From Cryptomeria japonica (lineage: Eukaryota > Streptophyta > Pinopsida > Cupressales > Cupressaceae): a stretch of 64,000 nt of DNA. Below the pieces are notes generated by a model. That model was not told the origin of the DNA and did not search any database. It was given only the letters and a program-made list of their open reading frames with translations. Of this stretch, positions 20,153-32,081 are shown piece after piece (position 1 is the stretch's first letter; every line of letters begins with the position of its first letter). The translations under genes were made by a program, and so were the position numbers. The stretch covers positions 68,117,546-68,181,545 of the forward strand of contig NC_081408.1 of assembly GCF_030272615.1 (NCBI RefSeq). Direction: 5' to 3'.

Positions 20153-23100
20153 ATGATGAAGAGGGAAGGTCCAAAGTTTAATAGAGAATACTTCAATATA
20201 TGGAAAGACAGAATGAAGATATTCATCAGAAGCATGGGTGCTCAACATTGGAGCTATGTTGAGAATGCCTATGTTGGCCCTACCAGTACTCTCACCGATG
20301 ATCAAAAGAGAGAAATACAGGAGAATGGGCAAGTCATGGAAGCCCTAATTAGTAGTTTATCTGACATTGAGCTCATTGATATCCTAGATAAGGTAAATCC
20401 CAAAGAGGTATGGGATACTCTTGAAAATATCTATGGCCGTGATGAGCATGTAAAACAAGCTAAGGAAGAAAGCCTTAGAGGGAAGTTTGAAGACATACGG
20501 ATGGTTGAAGGTGAGACCATTCAACAATATGGTATAAGAATCAAAACTATTGTTGGAGATATCAAGAGTGCAGATGGTAAAATGGAAGATTCCACTATGG
20601 TAGGCAAAGTCCTAAGGTCCCTATTGCCAGTCTATGCAATAATGGTTGCTGCTATTCAGGAGCTGAGATCAATAGACAAGACTAAGGTATCCCTAGACTC
20701 CATCATTGCAAAGTTGACAACTTATGAGCTAAATAGTTTTGATGGCAGTGTTCAAAAGACTGAATCAACCTTTAAAGCCTCTATTGTACCATCTAGAAAA
20801 GGAAAAGAAGCAAGCACTAGTGCTGAAACAAGACAAGGTAGAATAATGGATGATGAGGAATTTCTAATGGAGTTTGAAGCTCTTCTTGCAAGGAAACTTC
20901 CTAAAGGAACCGGTAAATATAGAGGTAATCTTCCTTTGAAATATTTTTCCTGCAACCAGATAGGACACATTGCTGTGAACTATCCTAATGGTGATAACAA
21001 GGATGAATCAGAAAGGTTCAAGAAATTTAAAGGAGGAAACTGGAGAAACTATTTTGTGGCAGTTGATGAAGATGTCACAGATGAGGAATCAAAGGATGAA
21101 GAAAATGAAGACATTGTGTTTGTTGCTATCAAGGAAGATGTGTTAGACAAGAAGGCTCTTGTCTCCCAGTTTGATAATTCTAATGAGTGGATTATTGACA
21201 GTGGTTGTTCTCACCATATGACTGGTGACCAGAGAAAGTTTCTATCTTTGGAAGAATATGATGGTGGTGTGGCTCATTTTGGTAATGATGCACCATGCAT
21301 GGTTAAAGGAAGAGGGTCCATCTCTCTAAATGGAAAGAGTAGTGCTGAAAATGTGTATTGGGTTGATGGTCTCAGACATAACCTTTTGAGTGTTTCCCAG
21401 CTAAATGATAGTGGACTCACTCTAGAATTCAGGAATGGAGTGTGCAGAATCAAAGGAAAGAATGGTGAACTGGTGGCCATCGACATGCAGACCAAAGGTA
21501 ACTTATTTCAGCTGAATGCAAATATAAGTACATGTCTTATGGCTAAATTTGATGATAGTTGGATATGGCATAGGAGACTTTGTCATGTAAACTTTGACAA
21601 TATTGTGAAGGCTAGTAAGATCAAAGCAATTAGAGGGTTGCCGGTGCTAAGCAAACCAGATAATACCTTGTGTAGAGAATGTCAATTAGGGAAAATGTCT
21701 TCCTCAACCTTCAAAGGTAAACCTTTCACTGCTGACAATTTGCTTGATCTTGTGCATACTGACTTGTGTGGTCCTATGAAAACTAGGAGTGTGTAGGGTG
21801 ATAGGTACTTCATGATTCTCACTGATGACTACTCAAGAATGATGTGGGTCACATTCTTGAAAGATAAGTCTGAAGCCTTTGGGAAGTTCAAAGACTTTAG
21901 AGCATTAGTGGAGAAGGAAAGTGGCAAAAGGATCAAGTGCCTGAGAATCGATCAAGGAGGGGAATTCACTTCCGGTGAATTCAACATGTACTATGAAGAA
22001 CATGGCATCAAGAGGAAACTATTTGCTCCCCAGAATCCATAGTAGAATGGCCTAGCAGAGAGGAATAACCAGACTATGGTTGAAGTAGCTAGAACCATGT
22101 TGATTCAAGGAAAGGTAGCTCACACCTTTTGGAGAGAAGTGGTGAGCACTGTAGTCTACACAATGAACTGGGTACTCATCAAGAAAGGTAAGGATAAAAC
22201 ACCTTTTGAGTATTGGACCAGTAAGACACCTATTGTTAGCTACTTTAGAGTGTTTGGTAGCAAATGTTACATCAAGAGGAGTGAACACCAGAGTAAATTT
22301 GAAGCAAAATGTGATGAGGGAATATTCTTAGGATATTCTACCAAGAGCAAAGCTCTCAAGTGTTTTAATAACAGGACTCAGAGAATTATGGAAAGTATCA
22401 ATGTAAGAGTTGATGAAACCTCTGAGAAAACTAAGGAAACCGGTAGTGAGAAAGCGGTAAATGAACCAGTTGTAACCTTTTGTGAACTGGTTATCAGTCA
22501 ACTAAGTACTAGCAACAATGTTCCTACACCGGCAGATGCAGATGCTGATACTGATGGAGATGAGGATGAAGAAGAAAAGCAAGAGGAATCTATTAAGACC
22601 ATTCCTCGGTATGTCAAGCTGAATCATGATCCTAAGTAGATCATAGGAGATAAGGATGCTGGAATCCTTACAAGAAGAAGAGTTAGAGAGAGCTCATGTT
22701 TGATCTCTGAATTTGAGCCTAAGTCATTTAAAGAGGCACATAAAGATGAAGATTGGATCAAGGCAATGGAAGAGGAACTTGACCAAATAGAGAAAAATGG
22801 TACACGGTCCTTGGTACCCAGACCGGAACATAAAAATGTCATTGGTACCAAATGGGTTTTTAGAAACAAGTTGAATGAGAATGGCATGGTGATTAGAAAC
22901 AAAGCCAGACTGGTGTGTAAAGGATATGCCCAAGAAGAAGGAGAAGACTATGAAGAAATGTTTACTCCTGTGGCCAGATTGGAAGGAGTTCGTATGCTTC
23001 TTGTATATGCTGCCTTTAAAGGATTCAAGGTATACCAAATGGATGTAAAATCTACATTCCTAAATGGTGTACTTGAAGAGGAGGTGTATATAGAGCAGCC

Positions 23101-24250
23101 AGATGGGTTTGCCCTATCAGAAGATAGTGACATGGTGTGTTGCCTACATAAAGCCTTATATGGTCTAAAGCAGGCACCTAGAGCATGGTATGAACGTTTG
23201 CACTCCCATCTTGTGAAAATTGGATTTGAGAGAACAAGTGAAGATAGTAATATCTACTTGAAAACTTAAGGAGATTAGATTCTGATCTATGAGGTATTTT
23301 TTGATGACATTATCTTTGGTGTAGATGACAAGATGAGTCATGAGTTTGCAGATGAGATGAAGAAGGAGTTTGAGATGTCACTCATAGGGGAGATTAAGTT
23401 CTTCATTGGACTGCAGATTCAGCAGATGAAAGATGGAATCTTTATCACTTAGTCCAAGTATGTCAAAGAGGTGTTGAAGACCTTTGGCATGGAGGATAGT
23501 AAACCGGTTGGTACACCGATGGTGACCGGTTGTAAACTATCCAAAGAGGATGACTCAGCATTGGTTGATGAGAAGGAATACCGATCAATGATTGGTAAGT
23601 TGCACTATGTAGTGCACAGTAGACCGAATATTGCACATGTAGTTGGCATTACTGCAAGGTTCTAGAAGAGTCCAAGAGAATTCCACTTGGTTGCAATCAA
23701 GAGGATTCTTAGGTATCTAAAGGGAACAATTGACTATGGATTGTGGTACCCATATAGCAATGATTTCAACCTGAAAGTGTTTACAGATGCTGATTGGGCA
23801 GGTAATGTGGATGACGGAAAGAGCACAACCGGTGGTGCATTCTTTCTTGGTGGTAGATTGGTCTCATGGATGAGTAAGAAGCAGAGCTGTATCTCCCAGT
23901 CTATAGTGGAAGTGGAGTATGTTGCAGCTTTCATGAACTACACACAAACAATCTAGATGAAGCATATATTAAATGGCTTCAAAGTTCCTGTATCTGAACC
24001 GGTAAGCATATTCTGTGATAACACAAGTGCTATCAATATTTCAAAGAATCTGGTTTTACATTCTAGTACCAAGCACTTTGAGCTTAAATATCATTTCTTG
24101 AGGGAAAAGGTTCAGAACAAAGAGATTGCGCTGGAACATGTTTCTAGTAAGGAGCAGTTAGTAGACATATTCACCAAGTCTCTCCCAAAGACTACATTTA
24201 TGTATTTAAGAGGTGAGTTAGGGGTTCTGCCCCTTCAGGAGGTGAACTAA
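20153..24250 (+). pseudogene. Copia A gag-pol polyprotein
   Basis: ATG 20153 to TAA 24248-24250 is one uninterrupted frame of 1366 codons with no frameshift. Domains: gag (residues about 1-230); zinc knuckle near residue 265 whose first and last Cys are Tyr; protease WIIDSGCSHHMTGD; integrase zinc finger (HRRLCHVNF, CRECQLG) and catalytic Asp (LVHTDLCGP), Asp (IDQGGEF), Glu (AERNN); RT from [23 protein letters not shown] and [12 protein letters not shown] to FFDDIIFG where YVDD is usual; RNase H FTDADWAGNVDDGKSTTG and CDNTSAI. Premature stops start at 21794, 22040, 22043, 22637, 23267, 23276, 23450, 23663 and 23954; all are TAG except TAA 23267. Four are shared with copia E. Confidence 0.95.
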
Positions 24251-24481
24251 AAGTATTTTCTCCACATCAGTCAGGTATTACAATAGTCATTTTCTTTTGG
24301 ACTAATGTGTTGGAGGATGCTACTCATTAGGAGGAGTAGCATAATGGAATAGGGAAGCTTGTGCCTCCACTTTGGCATTTTTGTCAAAGGGGGAGAAGAT
24401 TTGAAGTAGAGAAGATATCTGCAATGATTGGGGGATAAGATGTGAAGCAAAGAGATATCTTTGTATATTGCCATCAATGCC

Positions 24482-24493
24482 AAAGGGGGAGAT
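24482..24493 (+). promoter_or_regulatory. Copia A polypurine tract
   Basis: AAAGGGGGAGAT lies directly before the 3' LTR and is the plus-strand primer. A second AAAGGGGGAGAA about 95 bases upstream (near 24387) could be an older or extra tract. Confidence 0.9.
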
Positions 24494-25976
24494 TGTTGGC
24501 ATTATGTGAACTAGTATGAGAACCGGTATGTGGACATAATGACATTGTATGTTGTCATTGATGTCAATATGATAAAGAGGAGATGAACCGACATTCACTG
24601 TGAACTGGCATTTGTGCCAAAGTGAAGCGGCATGTTTGTTTAAAGATGAATCAACATAAGGTTATGGGAACCGACACATTGAAGCAGTGTATGACTACCG
24701 GTTGGTGGTCTCAACTTCAGGGTTTCTTGTTGGAGTGCTTCAAGTCTATGTGGCTCAACCGGTGACATTGTGTGATGAGTTAGCATTGAAAAGATGAACA
24801 GATCATGTTGCCATGTAAGCTTGTGCGCATGAAGGATCTTGCATGAAGGAGATTGTTCCTATCTACCTCGAGAATGTGTGAAGTTTGTAAACGGTGATAA
24901 CATTTGATGGGTTATCAACCACCATAAAATCAGTGGAAATGGATGATGGAGAATGTCTTGAGATTGGATCAAGATTGTTGCATTTAATGTTGTATGCTCA
25001 ATGGTCAGGATTGAACTGATTGAATTCCTTAACCTAACAGGTTTAGGGTTTAGGGTTTATGCTACCGACCTGTCTGTTGTTCTATAAGGTCAATGTTGTG
25101 ATTCTTCCAGAGGTTGTTGGCAAAAGTTGTGTGTGTGTATCTAAGAGAAGAAATATGTGATTCTTGCCAGACCAAAGGAGAGAAGTCATATATGTAGAGT
25201 GTGAGTGCAGAAGGTGGAAAGGAGCTTAAGCAGATTTGCATTGGCATTGAGTCCTATTATCAGGTCATTGATATACCTATTGATCTTTAACCACTTCAAT
25301 AGTTGTGAAATCCCCTAACAGGGTAGCCTTAACCAGCTTGTTGAAAATCCTTTAATAGGGTAACTCGAAGCTACTGAGTCATTGATATCCTTTAGCTATT
25401 GAGTTCTTGAAATCCTCTAACAAGGTAACCTTTCACAGGGTTTAACCCTTAACTGGGTGATCCCTAATAGGATCGGTTCCTAATAGAACCTATTGTATCT
25501 GTCTTTAACCAGACAAGGCTTCTAACAAAGCGGACTTCTAAAGAGTTCAAAAACAAGCTTGTGGGTATTCATTCCCACCATGGTTTTTCCCAGATGGGTT
25601 TCCACGTGAAAAATATGTGTGTCAAGTGTGATGTTTTCTTCATGTGATGTTTATGATTGTTTTCTGTTAAGAAATGATGCATGTTGATCTTGCAGTAATA
25701 TGTACATCTGTGATGGTAGATTACCTGCTCATGCATTAGGGTGAAGTGGAAATGAAGTGTTAGATTTTATGAGAAGATAAGTATCAACTAGTTTATGCTT
25801 GTCTTAGTTATTATGGGTCTTGTCGGTTGAACTCTATTAAAGGACCAGTGTTACTATTTGTCTATCAATGCATAGTGTTTGCTAACAAACTGGTTTAAGT
25901 TTGTGTTTTTGTCTATACTGAGTCACCCCCCCTCTCAGTACCGATTTGGTACTAGTTGTTTATCATTAAGTTATCA
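24494..25976 (+). repeat. Copia A 3' LTR
   Basis: It starts TGTTGGCATTATG and ends AAGTTATCA, followed by TATAC. TGTCATTGATGTCAA is at 24553-24567, the telo-box at 25041-25060 and TATAAGG at 25083-25089. Differences from the 5' LTR are mostly C/T and G/A. Confidence 0.95.
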
Positions 25977-28900
25977 TATACATATATTATCATATAAAGG
26001 AGTTAGGAGATGATGAAATCAAGAACATGTATCAAACTATGATTTGTGATGAATTTGGAAATATCAAACCAAAACATAAGATAGTGGAAACCCTAGGTTT
26101 TACTGAAATCCTTAGTGTCCCAGATTTTCCCAAGGATATTATAAGGACTGTGCTAAGAAGAGTTCATGGGGAATTCTTTTGGTTAGATTCAATCCATAAG
26201 ATCACCAAAGGAGCAGTAAAGGAAATAACAGGGTTACCTTCCACCGGTAGTAGGCCTGACAGAACACAAAAGGTCTCAAATGACATTGTAATGAAACTAA
26301 CCGGCACAACATTTGATAAAAGGTCTTTAAGGGTAAATGATGTGAAGGACATCAATGTCAAATTTGTTAGTATGATTTTAGGCTACAAGGCTACACATGC
26401 AAATAGGTTAAACTCAGTATCAAGCCTATGTATTAAAAGTGCATATGATATGGTTAACAACAATGCTAGAATAGATGTGTGTGAATGGTTCAAAGATGAA
26501 TTAATAGACAATTTGAAGAAGATAAAGGGAGATAAGTAAGGAACCTTTAGATTTGGAAATTTACTTGTATGTTTATGTTGTATATTACTAAACAAGTACC
26601 CAGTATTGGTAAGAGAGATTTTGGTTTTGACATATCGGTAGGAAAGCAACTTCTGGATACACTAAACAACATGGGAGATAACAGGGAGAAAAACATATAT
26701 GAACATTTTCAAGCATTGAAAGCTCAAATGAAGACTACAATAAGGTTGTCATAGGCAATTGTGGACAAATATCAGAAGGAAATATGTTTTGTAATCAAGA
26801 AAGATGAAATCTGGATGGAGGCAGTTGTCCCTAGGATTATTTGGGTAACTGAAATGGGATATGAAATAGATGATAACATCATAGAAACTTATGCAAAAGC
26901 CCTCCTTGAAGCACCAAAGAAACCCTCTAAAAAAGTCTTTGGAAATGCATAAACAATTGAAAGTGGAATTCAATCAAGGAAAAGGGTTAAGAAAGTTGAA
27001 ACAGTAAGGAAAGGCACTAGACAAGCAAAGGCGATTAAGGAAGATGTATTGAAGCAAATTGGTATAAAAGAAAGTGAGTTGGAAGGACTTCAACTGAAAA
27101 CTCATCTTTCACCGGTTGCAACTTCCTCTGAGAGTGATATACCGATAGTATTCAAAAGGGTAGGAAGGAAAAGAAAACCCTCACCGGTACCCTCACCCAC
27201 ACCTAGGAAAACAAGACAAAAGCAACAAGCAGTGAGTCCTCCCATTAAGAAGTTGACTCCTAAGAAGAAGAAGATAAAACAAGATATTTCTCCACTAAAT
27301 AAGCTCCTTAATGAAATAATAGAGGATGGAAAGTTGAAGAAAATTAGCAAACTATACGATACACTCTCCTCTGATGACAAAGAAAGCATTGAAAATAGTG
27401 TAATTTTACACTTAGATATTTACAAGAAATTTTGATGGAAATTGTTGATGAGATATGCAATGAGTTGTATAGAAGACTAGAAGCAAGACAGGTAGCCATT
27501 GTTGAGATGGATAAGAAAATAAAAATTGAAAAATTACTTGTAGTACATCTAGTTAACTCACCTAATGAAATAGACCAATTAATCAGTGAGGCTAACTAGA
27601 CAGTGTTTCAACCACTCATCGGCATGTAGCTCTAATTGTAGGAAGAGTGAATGAAGTTTCTAAAGAAACAATAGATGCATGGGACATATTCTTTGTTGAA
27701 AAAGAAAAATAGGAAGAACTCAAAAGACCCAAGACCATCAGGGTATACCAAAAGGACAAGGATAAGGGGAAAGGTAAGGTAGGTGGACCTCCAAGCCTAA
27801 AGATAACTGATAACTTACCCCCACCTCCTTCGGACACTCCACCAGTAGAAACTACAGACAATCAATTGGCTACAGAGAGTATGGAGACTCCTCAAGAGGA
27901 TAGAAATACTGAGTCCAAAATTTTGTACACTATGAATATAGATACACAAGAGGTAAATGTTGTTGTTGACATAGAAACCACTGAGGATAAGAAGGAAGAA
28001 GTGACTACTGAGTCACTAGCTGCAAATGTTGAGGTTGAGGTTAATGACACTGAAAACATAAGCACATAAAAAATGACTCAGACAGAGCAATCGATAGAGG
28101 ACAACACTGGTAAAACATTAGATGAATCACTAGATAAAACTAAAAAACAATTAGGAGAACCGGCAATGGACAGTGCAGATGTACAAATAGAGAAACCAAA
28201 AGTGCATACAAAGACTACACCTAAGAAACTGGCTGTTGAGAGCTCAGAGAAACCTTCTGAGACACAGATGGAGAAACCGGAACAGAGATAGGATGAGACA
28301 CAGGTTCAGACCGAGACATGGCCATCGACTAAAACTGAAAAAGCTCAAACCTTTGCTAATAGAAATGCAAACACAAACTGACCCACGAGAGGTCGAAACA
28401 AGCAAGGTTATTACTACAACTGGTAGCATGGAGATTGGGAAAACAATTGGGCAAACATCTGGTACTTCAAAAATAGAATTCCAGCCTACAAATGTAACAA
28501 AGGTCTTACTGGACTCAATAAAGAAGATCACATAGTGTAATGCACAAGCCTATAATGCTATTGATGACACGATTCCCATTCTTAGATTGATAGCACCAAA
28601 GTACATTGTGGATAACAAAGATTCTTTAGGTCATCTAGACACATTGTCTAAATTCATCACTAGCAACATTTTGACAGTTGATCAAATCAATGAAGACACA
28701 TTAAAAGAGAGGATGAATAAGGAGAAAGAGAACTTTTTTGAGGAAATAGTAAAGAAGAATAAAGAACAAACAAAAACCTTATTACCGACACTAGGAGAAA
28801 CAATTTTGGATTTCAAGAAACTATACAGGGATACATGCAAAACTGACATTTTGACATAGGACATAGATTCAGAGATCAACAAAACACAAACTGAGATTAA

Positions 28901-29290
28901 CAATATTGTTGACAATCTAATAGGCATATCAGATTCATTTTTGGAGATAGAAAAGAAAATTGCAGATCTTGAAGAGAAAATTGAGAAGTTAGAAAAGGAT
29001 AAAGAGAAAATAAAGGATAAGGCAAAGAGCTTAAAATGTAAACTTGGTCCTAAACTAGATTACCTCATTTCTTTGAGAAAAGAAATTTCTAAGGCTCTAG
29101 TTCCCGGACTTAGGAAACTGAAAGAGAAAATGCACATACTCACTGGTACAGTTTAGAGAACACAAGAGGCATTACAAGATAGCAAAAGATTCAACAACAG
29201 TTTAAATTTGGTTTTGGTAGATATTTTCTAGATTGTAACCCATCGGTTACAAAAATCTAGGCAGGATCCACACTCCACTGATAGCGAATG
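25977..29290 (+). pseudogene. Element B ORF2, main part: uncharacterised domain, basic linker, coiled coil
   Basis: Continuing from 18601, ORF2 reads to about 29290, near 1100 residues in total. The first 400 residues form a globular-looking domain (VHGEFFWLDSIHKITKGAV, KEITGLPSTGSRP, FRFGNLLVCL, KKDEIWMEAVVPRIIWVTEM). A basic, Pro-rich linker with KKLTPKKKKIKQD follows, then an acidic Thr/Glu-rich region (about 27770-28300), then coiled coils (ADLEEKIEKLEKDKEKIKDK near 28960). Frameshifts lie near 26570, 27435-27650 and 28340, with several stops. No polymerase, nuclease or protease motif was found. A2 (1804-6224) shares the layout. The function is unknown; a Gag-associated or envelope-like accessory protein is possible but unproven. 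Confidence 0.7.
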
Positions 29291-29479
29291 ACAACCTTTG
29301 TCATTGATGTCAAAGGGGGAGTAGTGAGATGACAAAAATGATCAGAATAGGACATCATCAGCTCAGGGGGAGCATACATTTTTGGGCACACAATTTTGGT
29401 AAGACAATCTTGGTAGATTCCTTTTTGGACATCATTTTGAACACTGTTTGATTTTTCTCATGAGTGTTGCCATCAATGC

Positions 29480-29492
29480 CAAATGGGGAGAT
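29480..29492 (+). promoter_or_regulatory. Element B polypurine tract
   Basis: CAAATGGGGAGAT abuts the 3' LTR, a slightly altered form of the copia tract. TGTCATTGATGTCAAAGGGGG about 180 bases upstream (29299-29319) looks like a second, better-preserved tract. Confidence 0.75.
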
Positions 29493-30270
29493 TGTTGGCA
29501 AATGCACACTCCAATGAGAAATTGTAGGTGATTGAAGGTATTGTCCTTGATGGCAACCTTACAATCATGTGATACTGGTAGGCACCAGCATTGGTAGACT
29601 CTACACTGGCATACAGAACACTGACACCAAAAAAAGAAGATTACCGACACCCTTGCCAACAGGAATTTTGTGTATATATATTTTATAATTAATTGAAAAA
29701 TCTTTTGTAAGTTGACTTGGCAGATTGTAATATGACTCATATATGTATGAGATCATTATAGATCATTTACAATGCAAAGTATGGAAAGATAATAGTAGAC
29801 CTAATATGCGAATTATTGGATAAGGGTATATGTATGTAGCAGAGCTTAAACTGGTACTAAATCTGGCATAGTAGATGCTGATCTGAAGTAGTACAAGACA
29901 TTGGATTTGTATAATTCAATTTTGTAAGTCAGTGAGACTTCATTTTGTAATTGAGCAGTGAGCTCTAGGCACTTGGCCTTCCTGCATGTGTAGGCCCCTA
30001 TTGTAAACAGTAATAATCTCTTATTGGCCAGTAAGCAAATATTGTGGGTGACAAATCCTACCGAGGTTTTTCCCACATCGGGTTTCCTCGTTAAAAATAT
30101 TGTGTTATGGTGTGCTTTTTATGTTGTGGTTGTTATTCTTATTTGTTGCATTATTTTTGGTTTACTGGTACATAGTTTTAATATGCTTTTCATGTTATAA
30201 GTTAAGAAAATTATATAACTGGTTAGATACTGATTCACCCCCCCTCTCAGTATCTTTGGGAATTCTAACA
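29493..30270 (+). repeat. Element B 3' LTR
   Basis: It starts TGTTGGCAAATG, ends GGGAATTCTAACA, and is followed by ATGAA. Its length is the same as the 5' LTR, with mostly transition differences. Confidence 0.94.
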
Positions 30271-31020
30271 ATGAAAACATCTCATGTCCTGCTGATAAGT
30301 CCACTATGATATCAATGTTTGGTAGCAGGAAATCATCTATTGGACATGCTTTATTAAGGTCTCTAAAACCTGTACAGACCCTTATGCTTTTATCTGGTTT
30401 TGATACTAGTATAATACTTGAAACCCATTCTGGATAAGCAACTAGTCTTATGAAACCCACTTCTAATAGTTTCTTCAGCTCAGTTTTTACAAGAAGGGCA
30501 ATGTGCAGATGCATCTTTCTTAGCTTCTTCTTAATGGGTTTTGCTTTTAAATCCACATTAAGATGATGCATGATAAGATCTAGATTAAGTCCTGGCATAT
30601 TTGCATAAGAGCAAGCAAAATTTATTTGTCTTTGTGTAAAGAATTCCATGTATTCTTTCCTCTCTTTTTCTGACAATGAGGCAGCAAAATGAAGTATTTT
30701 AGGATCCTTTGATGTATAAATATTTACTGCCTCTGTTGGTTCTATCAGGATAGCAGATCTCTCTTGAAAATATGTAGGAAGAATGTCAAAATTTCCATCT
30801 TCTGGCACCTCAAGGAGGTTTTCACCATCAGATACGTCCTTTGTTTTCTCTTTTGATTGATCTAATGTTTCCATGAAATGGTTTTCAACAATAGGTCTCT
30901 TTCCTTGTTTTATTTCGCTTTTACGACTGGAAATTTTGGCATTCTCCTGACTATGAGAAACATCACTTTATTCTACAATGGAAGATATCCTAGGATGGAT
31001 GGGTTCAACAATGTTAAGGT
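30271..31020 (-). pseudogene. Gypsy D: reverse transcriptase N-terminal half
   Basis: Minus-strand translation from 31020 gives a linker, then YMEFFTQRQINFACSYANMP, KLRKMHLHIALLVKTELKKL, VGFIRLVAYPEWVSSIILVS, KPDKSIRVCTGFRDLNKAC and NIDIIVDLSAGHEMFS, the fingers and first palm segment of a gypsy RT including the first catalytic Asp region. It joins in frame to 16161 when B and one ATGAA are removed. Upstream it joins in frame to 32082 when the solo LTR and one AAGGT are removed. A stop lies near 30972. Confidence 0.92.
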
Positions 31021-32081
31021 TGTTGGTATTTTGGTATGGTTTTGTCATTGATGTCAACACCTACTAAAACACTAGCACTTTGGAGATCTAGTAGCATTCA
31101 CTGGCAGACAAGTAACTATTGCACAGTTACTGGTATATGGTTCACCGACAGGATATAATCATCACCAGCACTTGGAATGACATGGAAGACACCTGGTAAT
31201 GTTGAAGACATCATGGGGACACCTTGTTTTGAAAAATTAATCATTGGTATATTCATACTTGCATATTTGCTTTTACCGGCAAATAGGTCCAGGTTATCTA
31301 GGGTTATACCGACAGGTTTAACTCTTCCAGATCAGCATGGCACGCTATGGAGATAATTAATTAATGTTGTAAATGCATTGAGCCGACATGTTCAATCGGT
31401 TATTGCATCGGATATTGTATTAGTTGTAAAATGATTTTATTGTAATATCTTGTAGAGCCGACCTACTATAATTAATCTTAGGTTATGGTATAAATATGAG
31501 ATCTTAAATGCAAGATCGAATGTGGGAATGCGAAGAAGGTTGTGTGTGAAGGTATATGAGAGATTAAGAAAAGCTATACATGAAGACATCATTTGAAGGT
31601 AAAGCTAGGGTTTTGTGAAAGCATATCAGCATTACACCGGTATTGAATCCAACATATGAAGATGTTATTTTAAGCAGTACATTCTCATTGGATTTAACCA
31701 TCCAATTGTAGTCAATGTGACTCCCATTTGTGTTTAAGCAGTGAGCTCTAGGCTATTGGCCTTTCTGCATGTGCAGACCCCATTTATGTACACTTATTAT
31801 CTACAATAGTATCATCTGATTGTGGGTAAGGTTTCCCATTGTGGTTTTTCCCCTTACAGGGTTTCCACGTACAAGTATTGGTGTTATGTGTTGTGGATGA
31901 TTTTGTCTTTTGGTTTCATGCATTATTCTTTACTGGTATTACATTTATCAATTAAATTGTTTCACTGGTATCATAGACTGTTTCACCGGTATTAAACAGT
32001 AATTTGTTTAAGTGGTTTTTGGTTTAATATTTTAGGACAACTGATTCACCCCCCCCTCTCAGTTGTCCCCAGGACCTAACA
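31021..32081 (+). mobile_element. Solo LTR, third family, inside gypsy D
   Basis: A 1061-bp segment starts TGTTGGTATTTTGG, ends GACCTAACA and is flanked by a perfect AAGGT duplication (31016-31020 and 32082-32086). TGTCATTGATGTCAA is at 31043-31057, TATAAATA at 31489-31496, and a CCCCCCTCTCAG block lies near the end. Ends and modules resemble the B and copia LTRs, but the body does not match them, so it is a separate family. No internal sequence remains. Confidence 0.93.

Larger units (their letters stand above)
18602..25976 (+). mobile_element. Copia A: Ty1/copia retrotransposon nested in element B
   Basis: LTRs 18602-20081 (1480 bp) and 24494-25976 (1483 bp) flank a complete gag-pol in the copia order protease, integrase, reverse transcriptase, RNase H. 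A perfect TATAC duplication (18597-18601 and 25977-25981) marks the insertion. The LTR copies differ mainly by transitions as judged by eye. Copia E is a second copy in the opposite orientation. All structural parts are present, but gag-pol has nine premature stops, so the copy cannot make a full polyprotein. Confidence 0.96.
16162..30270 (+). mobile_element. Element B: two-ORF LTR retrotransposon without pol
   Basis: Both LTRs are 778 bp (16162-16939 and 29493-30270), flanked by a perfect ATGAA duplication (16157-16161 and 30271-30275). Without the nested copia A the element is about 6.7 kb. It has an iMet-like primer site, ORF1 (coiled coil plus zinc knuckles), ORF2 (uncharacterised) and a polypurine tract. 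No protease, reverse transcriptase, RNase H or integrase is seen. LTR ends (TGTTGG), primer site and the TGTCATTGATG motif resemble the copia elements here, so copia enzymes in trans are the plausible source of mobility (inference). Confidence 0.93.

Noticed and set aside
20153-24250. Stop-codon readthrough or recoding of TAG
   Set aside because: Many TAG codons are scattered over several domains and the sibling copy usually has a sense codon; decay by deamination is simpler. The four shared sites are kept as a finding.
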